Below, one piece after another: positions 54,367 to 63,483 of a DNA stretch of 64,000 nucleotides. Each line of letters begins with the position of its first letter. The stretch's first letter is position 1. The translations under genes and the position numbers were made by a program. Below the pieces are notes generated by a model. The model did no database searches and was not told the origin of the DNA. It worked only from the letters and a program-made list of their open reading frames with translations. Source of the stretch: Segetibacter aerophilus (GTDB lineage: Bacteria; Bacteroidota; Bacteroidia; Chitinophagales; Chitinophagaceae); assembly GCF_007991655.1 (NCBI RefSeq), contig NZ_BJYT01000002.1, positions 248,001 to 312,000 of the forward strand. The letters are read 5' to 3'.

Positions 54367-55758
54367 TTACAATAGCAATCCTTTAAGAAACATGTAAGCA
54401 AAACTGAAATAGATAATTAAGCCGGTCACGTCAACAAGGGTAGCAACGAATGGTGCAGAAGAAACCGCGGGATCAAAGCCTAGTTTCTTTAAAAGCATCG
54501 GCAACATAGATCCACTTAGAGTTCCCCATAAGACAACTCCAACTAACGATAGGCCGACGGTTAAAGCTATGGGAGCCCAATGTTCTCCATAGATGTGAGA
54601 AAACTGTTGCCATATTAAAATTCTTATGAAACCGATTACTCCTAATATAGATCCAAGCATTACCCCGCTTAACAATTCCCGTTTCATAACCCGCCACCAT
54701 TCCTCAACCGTTATTTCGCCTACCGCCATTGCCTGTATAATAAGTGTAGATGCCTGTGATCCGCTGTTGCCACCACTTGATATAATTAAAGGGATAAAAA
54801 GTGCAAGAACTGTTGCCTTTGCTATCTCATCTTCAAAATAACGCATAACAGTAGCTGTTAGCATTTCACCAATAAACAATACAACCAGCCAACCTATTCT
54901 TTTTCGAAAGAGTTTTAGCAACGGCATTTCAAGGTAAGGTTCATCGAGGGCAGCAGTACCTCCCATCTTTTGCATGTCTTCGCTGAACTCTTCTGTGGCC
55001 ACCCAAAGAATATCGTCAATAGTAATGATGCCCAGTAAAACATTGTTATCATCAACTACCGGAAGGGCATAACGATTGTTCATTTTAAAGACCTGGTTGG
55101 CGTGCTCCTGGTCGTCTTTTGCATTTAGAGCAATTACTCTTCCATCCATCAGTTCATTTACCAGGGTGTTAGGTGCTGCAAGAATAAATTCCTTTATTCT
55201 CAGGTCATCCATCAACTGCCCCTTGTCGTTGATCACATAGATAACATCGATGGTTTCTGTGTTCTTGGCAAATTTTCTAATGATTTGAAAAACCTCTTCC
55301 ACCGTATTGTGTTCATATACATACACGTAATCCGGTGTCATCAAACGGCCTACACTATCCTCGGGATAACCAAGTAAAGAAAGTGTAACCAACCTTTCTT
55401 CAGGATCGAGAAGTTTTATTAAATCTCTTAAAACCTCTTTAGGCAAGTCTTCCAAAAAGTCCGTACGGTCATCGGCCTGCAACTCATTTAGTAACTCAGC
55501 AGTTTTAAAGGAAGGAAGCTGCGATACAATGCTTTTTTGCGTTGGGAAGTCTAAAATCTTAAAAGTACTGGCAGCGCGATGTATAGATAAATTAGCAATG
55601 ATTTGAGATTCGTAGTCAGGATATTCGTTTATTAGGTCGGCGACATCTGCAATATTCTGATCATCTAAAAATTCCCGGATGGCTAATTTGTCCTCAGTTG
55701 CTATCAATTGTTCAAACTGTTCCTGTATACTTTGCTCTTCAATATTCTCAATTGCCAT
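54367..55758 (-). CDS. mgtE: Magnesium transporter MgtE
   Basis: 463-residue Mg2+ channel. The N-terminal superhelical domain (about 10-135: IADVADLINEYPDYE, LLNELQADDRTDFLEDLP, DPEERLVTLSLLGYPEDS) is followed by two CBS domains (about 140-265, VGRLMTPDYVYVYE and LVNELMDGRVIALN). Five transmembrane helices then fill about 285-463, with LIISSGGNSGSQASTLI as the conserved pore region. The cytosolic domains sense Mg2+ and close the channel. Length and order are standard. Single gene on the minus strand; no Mg riboswitch is apparent. Confidence 0.95.
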   Translation of the reverse strand: MAIENIEEQSIQEQFEQLIATEDKLAIREFLDDQNIADVADLINEYPDYESQIIANLSIHRAASTFKILDFPTQKSIVSQLPSFKTAELLNELQADDRTDFLEDLPKEVLRDLIKLLDPEERLVTLSLLGYPEDSVGRLMTPDYVYVYEHNTVEEVFQIIRKFAKNTETIDVIYVINDKGQLMDDLRIKEFILAAPNTLVNELMDGRVIALNAKDDQEHANQVFKMNNRYALPVVDDNNVLLGIITIDDILWVATEEFSEDMQKMGGTAALDEPYLEMPLLKLFRKRIGWLVVLFIGEMLTATVMRYFEDEIAKATVLALFIPLIISSGGNSGSQASTLIIQAMAVGEITVEEWWRVMKRELLSGVMLGSILGVIGFIRILIWQQFSHIYGEHWAPIALTVGLSLVGVVLWGTLSGSMLPMLLKKLGFDPAVSSAPFVATLVDVTGLIIYFSFAYMFLKGLLL

Positions 55759-55837
55759 GGCTGCAAATTAAGTATTTTGAAAGCTTAAATTTTATTACTG
55801 TGTTTCAATTTCTTTAACTTGCCCGCAAGAATTTAAT

Positions 55838-56221
55838 ATGCTGTTACCCCACCTTGTTATTGCACCTTCCGAAAATCGTGGAAGGGGTGTTTTTACAACT
55901 AAAAATATTCCTGCAAATACAGTTATTGAAATTTCTCCTATTATAGAATTGTCTCCCAAAGACCGAAAGCAGATTGAGGGTACGAAGCTTTTTCACTACA
56001 TTTTTGAATGGGGCAAAAGTAAGCGCAAAGCTGCAGTGGCACTTGGTTACGTATCTATGTACAACCACTCTTTTCAGCCAAATTGCGAATACGAAATGGA
56101 CTATGAAAATGGCAATATGACTGTGCGTACGATTAAACCAGTAAGAAAAGGAGAGGAGCTGTGCTTTAGTTACAATGGAGATCCTAATGACCAATCGCCC
56201 TTGTGGTTTAAGACAGTATAA
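55838..56221 (+). CDS. Minimal SET-domain protein
   Basis: 127-residue SET-domain protein. It opens VIAPSENRGRGVFTTKNIPA, the first SET motif, and has YVSMYNHSFQPNCEYEMDYE (the NHSxxPN pseudoknot motif) and RKGEELCFSYNGDP with the catalytic-region Tyr. It lacks pre-SET and post-SET Cys clusters. The fold binds S-adenosylmethionine and methylates lysines in eukaryotes; bacterial short forms have unknown targets. It is divergent from mgtE and has no obvious partner. Confidence 0.88.
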   Translation: MLLPHLVIAPSENRGRGVFTTKNIPANTVIEISPIIELSPKDRKQIEGTKLFHYIFEWGKSKRKAAVALGYVSMYNHSFQPNCEYEMDYENGNMTVRTIKPVRKGEELCFSYNGDPNDQSPLWFKTV

Positions 56222-56273
56222 GGGGTCGGAAATCGCAAGTTGTTGTCGAAAGTCGCTAGGTTTAGCTTCCTGA
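56222..56273. repeat. Imperfect direct repeat between convergent genes
   Basis: GTCGGAAATCGCAAG near 56225 is followed by GTCGAAAGTCGCTAG near 56245. It is a short two-unit repeat of the GTCG-A-rich-CGC type. Confidence 0.4.
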
Positions 56274-56939
56274 TCACAGATGCTTCATTGCTTCTTTTTG
56301 GCTTAATGGCGCGAGTTCGTGTTCGTTTACAAATATTCTTACCCACTGTGGATTTGACTTTGCGTATTCTCTTAACACCCAGCCAATCGCTTTTTGTATA
56401 AAAAATTCTTTCGACGAAGCAAGCTGGAATATGTAGGAGGAGAGTAGCGTACAGTCTGTGTCGTTTTTATAAGATTTTTGAAACAACAAACTGCTTCTTT
56501 GAAGCCAAATATTTTCCGAAGTGTTCCATTCCCCGGTTATACTTTTAATAGATTCAGGGAAGGTTCTAAAATAGCTACCTGCGCAATCATAGGCCAACGG
56601 ATCTACGGTATCCCACCAGCTTTTCGTTGTGATTAAGTACTCAATTATTTCTATTGTTTGCTCGTCCCAAAGCTTTTTGTAGTGCAACAATGTTTCCAAT
56701 CCGCAATACTGAAACTCTCGTTCCGCTAATCCCCACAATTCTTTTACAATAGCAACTAAGTCGTGACTATCTTTTATGACGTGCTGCTTAAGATGTATTT
56801 TAAATATCTCCCGCCTTTCAGGTGTTGGAATTCCTAAAAATTCAAATTGATTTTTTAGGTACGCTTTCATTGCTACAGCTTTCTTAGCATCTTTAATTTC
56901 ATTCAGTTCAGCTGCTAAAAATGTGTTGTAAGGATGCAT
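56274..56939 (-). CDS. DNA alkylation repair protein, AlkD-like
   Basis: 221-residue all-helical HEAT-like protein of the AlkD/DNA_alkylation family. Recognisable blocks: FEFLGIPTPERREIFK, ELWGLAEREFQYCGLETLLH, TTKSWWDTVDPLAYDC with the Trp and Asp of the lesion pocket, and KAIGWVLREYAKSNPQWV. AlkD-type glycosylases remove N3- and N7-alkylpurines without flipping the base. The match to the common Bacteroidota form is good, but activity on DNA is assumed. Single gene convergent with the SET gene. Confidence 0.85.
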   Translation of the reverse strand: MHPYNTFLAAELNEIKDAKKAVAMKAYLKNQFEFLGIPTPERREIFKIHLKQHVIKDSHDLVAIVKELWGLAEREFQYCGLETLLHYKKLWDEQTIEIIEYLITTKSWWDTVDPLAYDCAGSYFRTFPESIKSITGEWNTSENIWLQRSSLLFQKSYKNDTDCTLLSSYIFQLASSKEFFIQKAIGWVLREYAKSNPQWVRIFVNEHELAPLSQKEAMKHL

Positions 56940-56989
56940 GATGCAGTAAGAGTTATTTTAAGTTTACAGGCAGTTGGTTAAGCTGGTAG

Positions 56990-57013
56990 CATTGTTGCGA
57001 CGCTCCGTTCAAC
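56990..57013 (-). repeat. Dispersed repeat copy, GAGCGTMGCAAC form
   Basis: On the minus strand GTTGAACGGAGCGTCGCAAC then AATG. It lies in the spacer between the AlkD-like gene and the aconitase gene. Confidence 0.75.
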
Positions 57014-57110
57014 TTCAGTTCATTGTTTTAATGTTTTTTGTAGAGAATTTCTAAATAGCAATATTGGGAAGTGTAATGTTCAAATTAAGAGGAAATTGGT
57101 GAAAATAAAA

Positions 57111-57133
57111 GAGGTTATCTTTTGGATAACCTC
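57111..57133 (-). terminator. Rho-independent terminator after aconitase
   Basis: Perfect 9-bp stem GAGGTTATC/GATAACCTC with a 5-nt loop, followed on the minus strand by a T-rich stretch, 26 bp past the aconitase stop. Confidence 0.88.
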
Positions 57134-57158
57134 TGGTAACAATCAAGAATAAGTTCTA

Positions 57159-59438
57159 TTAGGAATTAGCAGCAGCCAAAGCATTTTTGCGAATGATATT
57201 TAGTGCAGCCCCTGCCTTAAACCACTCAATCTGTTGTTCGTTATAAGTATGGTTTACTATGATGCTTTCAGAAGATCCGTCCGCATGATGCAACACAAGC
57301 GTTAACGGTGTGCCGGGTGCGAAGTGATTTAATCCCTCAATGTCAATAGTGTCATCTTCAAGAATTTTTTCATAGTCCTCTTTGTGCGCAAAGGTCAAAG
57401 CCAACATACCTTGCTTCTTCAGGTTTGTTTCATGAATACGGGCGAAAGATTTTACCAGGATCGCACGTACACCAAGATGACGTGGTTCCATGGCAGCATG
57501 CTCTCTTGAAGATCCTTCACCGTAGTTTTCATCACCTACGACAATGCTTCCTAAACCTGCAGCTTTATAAGCTCGTGCAGTTGCAGGCACTGGTCCGTAT
57601 TCTCCGGTCAACTGGTTTTTAACTTTATCAGTGCTATCATTGAAATAGTTTAAAGCACCAATCAGCATGTTGTTTGAAATGTTGTCAAGATGTCCCCTGA
57701 ACTTCAACCATGGACCAGCCATAGAGATGTGGTCAGTAGTACATTTTCCTCTTGCTTTTATTAACAGGCGCAAACCTTTAATATCAGTTCCTTCCCATGC
57801 AGGAAACGGTTCGAGTAACTGAAGGCGCTGAGAGTCGGGACTGACCAAAACCTGCACATTACTTGGATCTTCTGCCGGAGCCTGATAGCCTGGATCTTCT
57901 ACAGAAAAGCCTTTTGGAGGTAACTCGTATCCTTTAGGTTCATCTAACTTAACCTGCTCTCCATCTTCATTTAATAAAGTGTCGGTTAACGGGTTGAAAG
58001 TAAGATCGCCTGCGAGTGCAAAGGCGGTAACAATTTCAGGAGAGGCGACAAACGCATGTGTGCCGGGAAAGCTATCGTTACGCTTTGCAAAATTCCGGTT
58101 GAAAGAAGTGATGATAGAGTTTTTACGGGTAGGATCATCAATATGACGGGCCCACTGTCCGATACACGGACCGCAGGCGTTAGCTAATACAAGTCCGCCC
58201 ATATTGTCGTAGGCTTTTAACCAACCATCTTTTTCTACAGTATATCTTACCAACTCACTACCGGGAGAAATTGTAAACTCAGCTTTTGCTTTCAGGTTTT
58301 TGTCTACAGCCTGTTGAGCAATTGATGCAGAACGGCTAATGTCTTCATAAGAACTGTTAGTGCAAGATCCAATCAATGCTACTTCCAGTTTCTCAGGCCA
58401 GTTGTTTGCTTTTACCGCTTCAGCAAAACGGCTGATAGGCCATGCTAAGTCAGGAGTATAAGGGCCATTTACATGTGGCTCCAGTTCATTTAGATTTATT
58501 TCTATGACCTCGTCATAGTACTTTTTGGGAGCAGCAATAACCTGCGTATCAGCACGAAGATGTTCTTTTATGCCATCCGCCAATTCAGCTATGTCAGCCC
58601 TATCTGTTGATTTCAAATAAGCGCTCATTCTATCGTCGTATCCAAAAATTGAACAGGTAGCTCCAATTTCAGCACCCATATTGCAAATAGTTGCTTTACC
58701 CGTTGCGCTGATTGCGTCAGCACCTTCACCAAAATATTCGACGATCGCACCTGTTCCACCTTTTACGGTAAGGATACCTGCAACTTTAAGAATAATATCT
58801 TTAGGAGCGGTCCAGCCACTCATCTTACCAGTAAGTTTAACACCTATTAATTTAGGCCATTTAAGTTCCCATGCAAGACCTGCCATCACATCGCTCGCAT
58901 CAGCTCCACCTACACCAATGGCGACCATTCCTAACCCACCGGCATTAGGCGTATGACTGTCGGTACCAATCATCATTCCCCCGGGGAAAGCATAGTTTTC
59001 TAAAACAACCTGGTGAATAATGCCTGCACCGGGTTTCCAGAAACCAAGGCCATATTTATTACAAACGGAGGCTAAAAATTCGTAAACTTCTTTATTCGTA
59101 TTTAATGCGGTATGTAAGTCTTCAGCTGCTCCTGTTTTCGCCTGTATCAGGTGATCACAGTGAACAGTACTAGGCACAGCAACCTGAGGACGACCTGCTT
59201 GCATAAATTGCAGCAAAGCCATTTGGGCAGTGGCATCTTGCATGGCAACACGGTCTGGAGCAAAATCTACGTAATGGACACCACGCTCAAAATTTTCCAG
59301 CTTCATATCCGTATGCAAATGTGCAAAGAGTATTTTTTCTGCGAGGGTTAGTGGTCTTCCGACCGCCGTGCGCGCTGCTTCAATTTTGCCGGGAAGTTCT
59401 TCGTAGACTTTTCTAATCATTTCTATGTCAAATGCCAT
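57159..59438 (-). CDS. Aconitate hydratase (mitochondrial-type)
   Basis: 759-residue aconitase converting citrate to isocitrate in the TCA cycle. Cluster ligands are in [18 protein letters not shown] and [16 protein letters not shown]. Other active-site blocks are [36 protein letters not shown]-like ([20 protein letters not shown]) and [19 protein letters not shown] with the catalytic Ser-Arg. The length and [20 protein letters not shown] place it with the mitochondrial-type AcnA branch, not AcnB. Single gene with a -7 box candidate upstream and a clear terminator. Confidence 0.95.
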   Translation of the reverse strand: MAFDIEMIRKVYEELPGKIEAARTAVGRPLTLAEKILFAHLHTDMKLENFERGVHYVDFAPDRVAMQDATAQMALLQFMQAGRPQVAVPSTVHCDHLIQAKTGAAEDLHTALNTNKEVYEFLASVCNKYGLGFWKPGAGIIHQVVLENYAFPGGMMIGTDSHTPNAGGLGMVAIGVGGADASDVMAGLAWELKWPKLIGVKLTGKMSGWTAPKDIILKVAGILTVKGGTGAIVEYFGEGADAISATGKATICNMGAEIGATCSIFGYDDRMSAYLKSTDRADIAELADGIKEHLRADTQVIAAPKKYYDEVIEINLNELEPHVNGPYTPDLAWPISRFAEAVKANNWPEKLEVALIGSCTNSSYEDISRSASIAQQAVDKNLKAKAEFTISPGSELVRYTVEKDGWLKAYDNMGGLVLANACGPCIGQWARHIDDPTRKNSIITSFNRNFAKRNDSFPGTHAFVASPEIVTAFALAGDLTFNPLTDTLLNEDGEQVKLDEPKGYELPPKGFSVEDPGYQAPAEDPSNVQVLVSPDSQRLQLLEPFPAWEGTDIKGLRLLIKARGKCTTDHISMAGPWLKFRGHLDNISNNMLIGALNYFNDSTDKVKNQLTGEYGPVPATARAYKAAGLGSIVVGDENYGEGSSREHAAMEPRHLGVRAILVKSFARIHETNLKKQGMLALTFAHKEDYEKILEDDTIDIEGLNHFAPGTPLTLVLHHADGSSESIIVNHTYNEQQIEWFKAGAALNIIRKNALAAANS

Positions 59439-59476
59439 GTCTAAAGATGATTTTAAGGTGTGAAAAAAAAGTTCAG

Positions 59477-59484
59477 CAAAATTA
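59477..59484 (-). promoter_or_regulatory. Candidate -7 box for aconitase
   Basis: TAATTTTG on the minus strand, an exact TAnnTTTG match, 39 bp before the ATG. No clear -33 partner. Confidence 0.38.
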
Positions 59485-59589
59485 CGTCAAAACTACTCTC
59501 AAGCGAAATAGATTTCTATCTCCGTGATTATTAATTTCTCTAAATTGCAGGGCAGATCTGAATACGGCAAAGGATTAAAAACTCATGCT

Positions 59590-59811
59590 ATGAAAAGTGT
59601 AAGGGAAATAATAGAGGTACATGCATTTGGTGTTTGCTCAGCCATAGGAGAGAAGATGGGAATAGCATCTACAAGAATCCGTATGTGGTTTATTTATATC
59701 TCCTTCTTGACCTTAGGTTCCCCCCTGATTATCTATATGGTTCTTGCCTTCTGGATTAATATCAAAAACTATATTTACTCCGCGAAAAGAAATCCTTTAC
59801 GTTATTTGTAG
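59590..59811 (+). CDS. PspC domain membrane protein
   Basis: 73-residue protein from the ATG at 59590, with a PspC core: GVCSAIGEKMGIASTRIRMW, then FIYISFLTLGSPLIIYMVLAF as the membrane helix. The earlier start at 59524 adds 22 residues not typical of the family. PspC domains sense envelope stress through the phage-shock system in Proteobacteria; in Bacteroidota such small proteins have unproven roles. It lies 14 bp before the first AraC regulator, so the two may be one transcript. Confidence 0.82.
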   Translation: MKSVREIIEVHAFGVCSAIGEKMGIASTRIRMWFIYISFLTLGSPLIIYMVLAFWINIKNYIYSAKRNPLRYL

Positions 59812-59825
59812 CAAAATTAAGTGCG

Positions 59826-60815
59826 TTGGTAAAAATTGAATTTGATCATACAGACTATGCTGAGTTATTAGACTACTACGCAGCAGCATTTAAAACAAAA
59901 GTAAAGAACAATAAACTCGAATTACCTTCAGATGTAGGTACAGGCTTTATAAAACTTATTGAACTTCCTAATGGCCTCCAGGGCCTTGTTTCTGATTACA
60001 CAGTGAGTCAGGATATGCTGCTCACCCGCTCAAAAATTAATAAGGATTATTTTACTCTACGCTTCGACGAAGTCATCATTCCAGATGCTGCTGCTATCGA
60101 CACAGTAGACGCGTCAATGCCTGAAATAAATCCTGTTCGCTCTGCTGTGTTTTTAGGAAGTACAAAGTTTGACTGGATGTTTCTTAGCACAAAAGGAACA
60201 CGGGTGAAGGGCGTAAATATTTTATTTAGTAAAGAGTGGCTTGAGCAATTTTTAGAAGTAGAAAGCGTTGGAGACTTAATAAAGAAGTACCTGAGTTTGA
60301 AGATGAGCGCGTTTAATTACGAGCCCATGGATATGGAGTATAAGAGAATTCTGGCTGAAATAGTTGAAACTAACGTTGACCCGGCTTTTGAAACATTGAT
60401 TATCCAGAATAGAGTAATGCTCTTGCTTGAGAGGTTTTTTACGAGGATCTATTACAAGATGAGTGATATGCACTTCGACGTGAAGCTGAGCAACGAGGAT
60501 ATCAACCGGCTAAAGATGATAGAAAAGGAGCTTGTTAAAGACTTTTCAATTGAACCTCCGGGAATAACTAAACTTGCCAGGCTAGCTGCGATGAGCCCTA
60601 GTAAACTTAAAAACAGTTTCAAAGAGATTTATGGTTTGCCGGTGTATCAATATTTTCAGAAGCACCGGATGAACAAGGCAAAGGCGATGCTGCTGAGCAG
60701 AAAGTATTCGGTAAGAGAAGTAGGTATAGAACTGGGCTACAGCAACCTAAGTAATTTCGCCAAGGCTTTCAAAAAATCATTTGACCAGTTGCCGAGCGAT
60801 CTTTTGGACAGGTAA
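59826..60815 (+). CDS. AraC family transcriptional regulator (first of tandem pair)
   Basis: 329-residue regulator read from a TTG start 14 bp after the PspC gene. The C-terminal AraC domain (about 240-328) has two helix-turn-helix units: ITKLARLAAMSPSKLKNSFK and VREVGIELGYSNLSNFAKAF with the FKKSFDQLPS ending. The N-terminal ~230 residues have no cupin motif I recognise but share pattern with the next regulator (ELLDYYAA.. and QNRVMLLLERFFTRIY). Ligand and target genes are unknown. Confidence 0.88.
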   Translation: MVKIEFDHTDYAELLDYYAAAFKTKVKNNKLELPSDVGTGFIKLIELPNGLQGLVSDYTVSQDMLLTRSKINKDYFTLRFDEVIIPDAAAIDTVDASMPEINPVRSAVFLGSTKFDWMFLSTKGTRVKGVNILFSKEWLEQFLEVESVGDLIKKYLSLKMSAFNYEPMDMEYKRILAEIVETNVDPAFETLIIQNRVMLLLERFFTRIYYKMSDMHFDVKLSNEDINRLKMIEKELVKDFSIEPPGITKLARLAAMSPSKLKNSFKEIYGLPVYQYFQKHRMNKAKAMLLSRKYSVREVGIELGYSNLSNFAKAFKKSFDQLPSDLLDR

Positions 60816-60920
60816 AGTGATAGTTGATAGAGATAAAAAAATCTGTTGAAATATAGAACTTGTTTAAAATTTATTGAAAGCTGTAGCATTAAACGACGTT
60901 GCAAAGAGATCTGCAGACGA

Positions 60921-60941
60921 AGTGCTTGCGACGCAACGATG
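60921..60941 (+). repeat. Dispersed repeat copy, CGACGCAACGATG form
   Basis: AGTGCTTGCGACGCAACGAT then G, with a shortened 5' half. It lies between the two AraC genes. Confidence 0.8.
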
Positions 60942-61026
60942 CCGCCACATTTTTTAATGCTGGTACCGGGAAATAAGTTTTAAAAAGCGTCTTAAAAGAA
61001 TAGTTCACTACTAGTAAAAATCCTAT

Positions 61027-62022
61027 ATGCAGTTGGAAAAGCCAGACTTTGTTGAGTTATTGCATTTGCTTGCCCCAGATTTTAAAGCGAGGGTTGCAAA
61101 CAACCAGATTGCTGTAAACGCCCAGATTGGAAAGGGGTATTGTTGGGCAGAAAAACTTCCTTCGGGGATCACTATTTTAGTTTCTGATACATGCCTAAAA
61201 GAAAGTGTAGTTGTAGAACGACCAGAAGGAGAAGAGCATTATTTTACCCTGCAGTTCAACGAAGAAGCGGCCGACGAAACTGACGTAGCCACCAAACCTC
61301 GTCGCAACGTGGAAGAGTTTGAGTCGTTCGTGAAACTAAGTCACACCCTCATTCCCGAGACTTTTGTATTTCCAAAAACTAAACGATTGCGGTCGGTAAA
61401 GTTTTTTTTCAACAAAGAACATTTGTCGACACTTGTGGGCAAGCAGGCTTTTGAAGAGGTGCTTAGCCAATACTTTCCCGTGGTGATGAGTACTGAGAAC
61501 CTCGAGCCAATTGCGACCGAATATCGTGTAATGCTGGATGACCTTTGGACTGATAAATTGAACCAGCCGCTAAGGTTGAACTACATTCAGAACAGGGTGC
61601 TGTTATTATTGGAAAAGTACATTGTGAAGTTGTACGAGCGAAGAGATCTGAAAGGAAAAAAAGTGAAGCGAAGTGACGATGAGACGCTACGGCTGATGAA
61701 AGTCGAAGCTTTGCTGGTGAAGAACTTTGCTGTTGCCCCGCCTACCATCGATGAGCTTTCAAGGATTTCAGCCATGAGTCCAACAAAACTTAAAAATGAT
61801 TTTAAAGCTCTTTACGGTTTACCTATCTACGAGTATTACCAAAAAAACCGAATCCTAAAGGCTAAGTCTTTATTGGTACTTGCGAAATACACTATTAAGG
61901 AAGTTGGTATCAGGGTAGGATATTCAAACCTCAGCCATTTTGCAAATACTTTTAAAAAAGAGTTTGGTTACCTGCCAAGTGAAATCGCGGCAAAAGATGG
62001 GGTGTTAGTTTATAGTAAATAA
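61027..62022 (+). CDS. AraC family transcriptional regulator (second of tandem pair)
   Basis: 331-residue paralogue of the preceding regulator. The DNA-binding domain has IDELSRISAMSPTKLKNDFK and IKEVGIRVGYSNLSHFANTF, nearly the same order of residues as the first. The N-terminal part also aligns (ELLHLLAPDFKARVANNQ; YIQNRVLLLLEKYIVKLYE). The acidic insert near 85-105 (EEAADETDVATKPRR) differs. Tandem duplication is the simplest origin; different inducers are likely. Confidence 0.88.
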   Translation: MQLEKPDFVELLHLLAPDFKARVANNQIAVNAQIGKGYCWAEKLPSGITILVSDTCLKESVVVERPEGEEHYFTLQFNEEAADETDVATKPRRNVEEFESFVKLSHTLIPETFVFPKTKRLRSVKFFFNKEHLSTLVGKQAFEEVLSQYFPVVMSTENLEPIATEYRVMLDDLWTDKLNQPLRLNYIQNRVLLLLEKYIVKLYERRDLKGKKVKRSDDETLRLMKVEALLVKNFAVAPPTIDELSRISAMSPTKLKNDFKALYGLPIYEYYQKNRILKAKSLLVLAKYTIKEVGIRVGYSNLSHFANTFKKEFGYLPSEIAAKDGVLVYSK

Positions 62023-62128
62023 ACCTGGTTTGTTGTACAGAAATGTGGTCTTAAAGGTTTAGACCTTTTGGAGGCATATTCTTGTACCGACTAAAGTCTC
62101 TCAAGCTTTTATAAACCTTAACCACATA

Positions 62129-63376
62129 TTATTCTGGTTGATAAACAATCCTTACTACGGCATTTTTCTGTTCGGTTGAAGTAACGAAGAGCTCGTATCG
62201 TTGAGTGCCTGCTGTAACAATCATCAGGGCAGTATTTGGAGGGATAGAACCAAGGTTTTCTGCCACCATAACAAATTCGTGAACCGCTGTACCTTCATCA
62301 GCCTTTATTGTAAAACTGATGGGTTTATCGGTAAGGGTCTTATTTGAAACAATCAATTGGTTATTGTGGTAAACAGTTATCCGGTCGCCATCAATCTCTC
62401 CGTTATCGTATAAATCTATTTTAAACTCTTTCGCGCGGGTAGTAATTGTTTTTACAATTTCATTTTCCCTGCTTTTTAAGATTTCAGGCTTTGGAATATT
62501 TTTAATAACAGGAGGCTTTATGGCTTCAGCCGGCTGTTCCTTTTTTGGAATCACGACGGTTTCTGGCGCAGAAGGAAGCGTTTTTCTTTCTGGTTTTGGT
62601 ATTAGGTTTTGTTCAGCACCAGGTTTTATCGCAGGCTTTTTAGGAGCGGGAGCTTTTGCAAGAGAAGGCTTGTTTGAACTTGGAGCCTTAACTGCGGCAG
62701 ACTTAGTTCTTTTCTTCAACTCATTTTCCCGCTTGATAACAAATTCCTCTTTATAAAAATCGCTTGTAGGCTTTTTTTCCAAGTACACTTTACCAGTGCC
62801 ACAATCGCCTTTGTCATTCGCATTACGACTTGAATAGGTTCCCGTCAAAGTTTCAAGCTCACCCATTTTATTATATTCCAGGTAACAAGTCATGAGGCAT
62901 GGTTCGCTCTTCTCGGTAATCTTTAAGTCCACCAACTTCAGCTCGTTCAAAATAATATTATTGGTCTTTGTTGTATTGATGCCTTTGGCTTCGGCCTTAC
63001 CGTAGAAGACGGTTGTTTTGTAGGAGTAGGTTACTCCATTCAAAGCGTCATTTGGCAACTGTGCTAGTTGTACTTCGAAACGATAGCGGTCTTCAATAAA
63101 GCCAAAAGAGTTTGAAACGAAATACCCTTTCCAGATGCCGGTAACGTTATTCTTAGCACTCGACTCTGTCGACACATCGTCCGTAACAGAGCTTAAGTTG
63201 CTCTTGTTTGCATTTGGACTACCCTGCTTTTTGCTGTTTAAAGTAGTTCCTTTTTTAGGCGGGTAACTACTTTTATTTTTTGAAGTTAGACCCAACTTTT
63301 GGGTACTCTTTGTTTGAGCAACCAGTGAATTTATAGTAAGGAGTAAAATTGAAAACAGAGTAAAAATTAACTTCAT
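62129..63376 (-). CDS. Exported Lys/Pro-rich hypothetical protein
   Basis: 415-residue protein with a signal peptide (LIFTLFSILLLTINSLVAQ) from the ATG at 63374-63376. After a basic Ser/Lys/Asn stretch comes a domain (about 78-205) beginning VTGIWKGYFVS and containing CLMTCYLEYNKMGELETLTG. A Lys/Pro/Ala-rich linker (about 225-305, with APAPKKPAIKP) leads to a C-terminal beta domain (about 310-415: FKIDLYDNGEIDGDRITVYH, TAVHEFVMVAENLGSIPPN). The C-terminal domain is one I associate with secreted Bacteroidota proteins, but its function is unknown. Confidence 0.72.
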   Translation of the reverse strand: MKLIFTLFSILLLTINSLVAQTKSTQKLGLTSKNKSSYPPKKGTTLNSKKQGSPNANKSNLSSVTDDVSTESSAKNNVTGIWKGYFVSNSFGFIEDRYRFEVQLAQLPNDALNGVTYSYKTTVFYGKAEAKGINTTKTNNIILNELKLVDLKITEKSEPCLMTCYLEYNKMGELETLTGTYSSRNANDKGDCGTGKVYLEKKPTSDFYKEEFVIKRENELKKRTKSAAVKAPSSNKPSLAKAPAPKKPAIKPGAEQNLIPKPERKTLPSAPETVVIPKKEQPAEAIKPPVIKNIPKPEILKSRENEIVKTITTRAKEFKIDLYDNGEIDGDRITVYHNNQLIVSNKTLTDKPISFTIKADEGTAVHEFVMVAENLGSIPPNTALMIVTAGTQRYELFVTSTEQKNAVVRIVYQPE

Positions 63377-63483
63377 AAAACAAATGTAACCTGCATTGCG
63401 CAATTAGGGTATAAAGAACAGTTAAGGTTTATAGTCCGAATAAATGAAATCTGTTTTAGAAAAAGAACAGGCAGCGTTGGTTG

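Noticed and set aside
622-60941. Reading the dispersed repeat as a CRISPR array or integron attachment series
   Set aside because: Copies are scattered over 60 kb with genes between them, lack regular spacers, occur in both orientations and have no cas or integrase gene nearby.
62047-62069. Possible terminator after the second AraC gene
   Set aside because: Two short alternative stems (AAAGGT/ACCTTT and GGTCT/AGACC) overlap and no T-run follows, so support is too weak.
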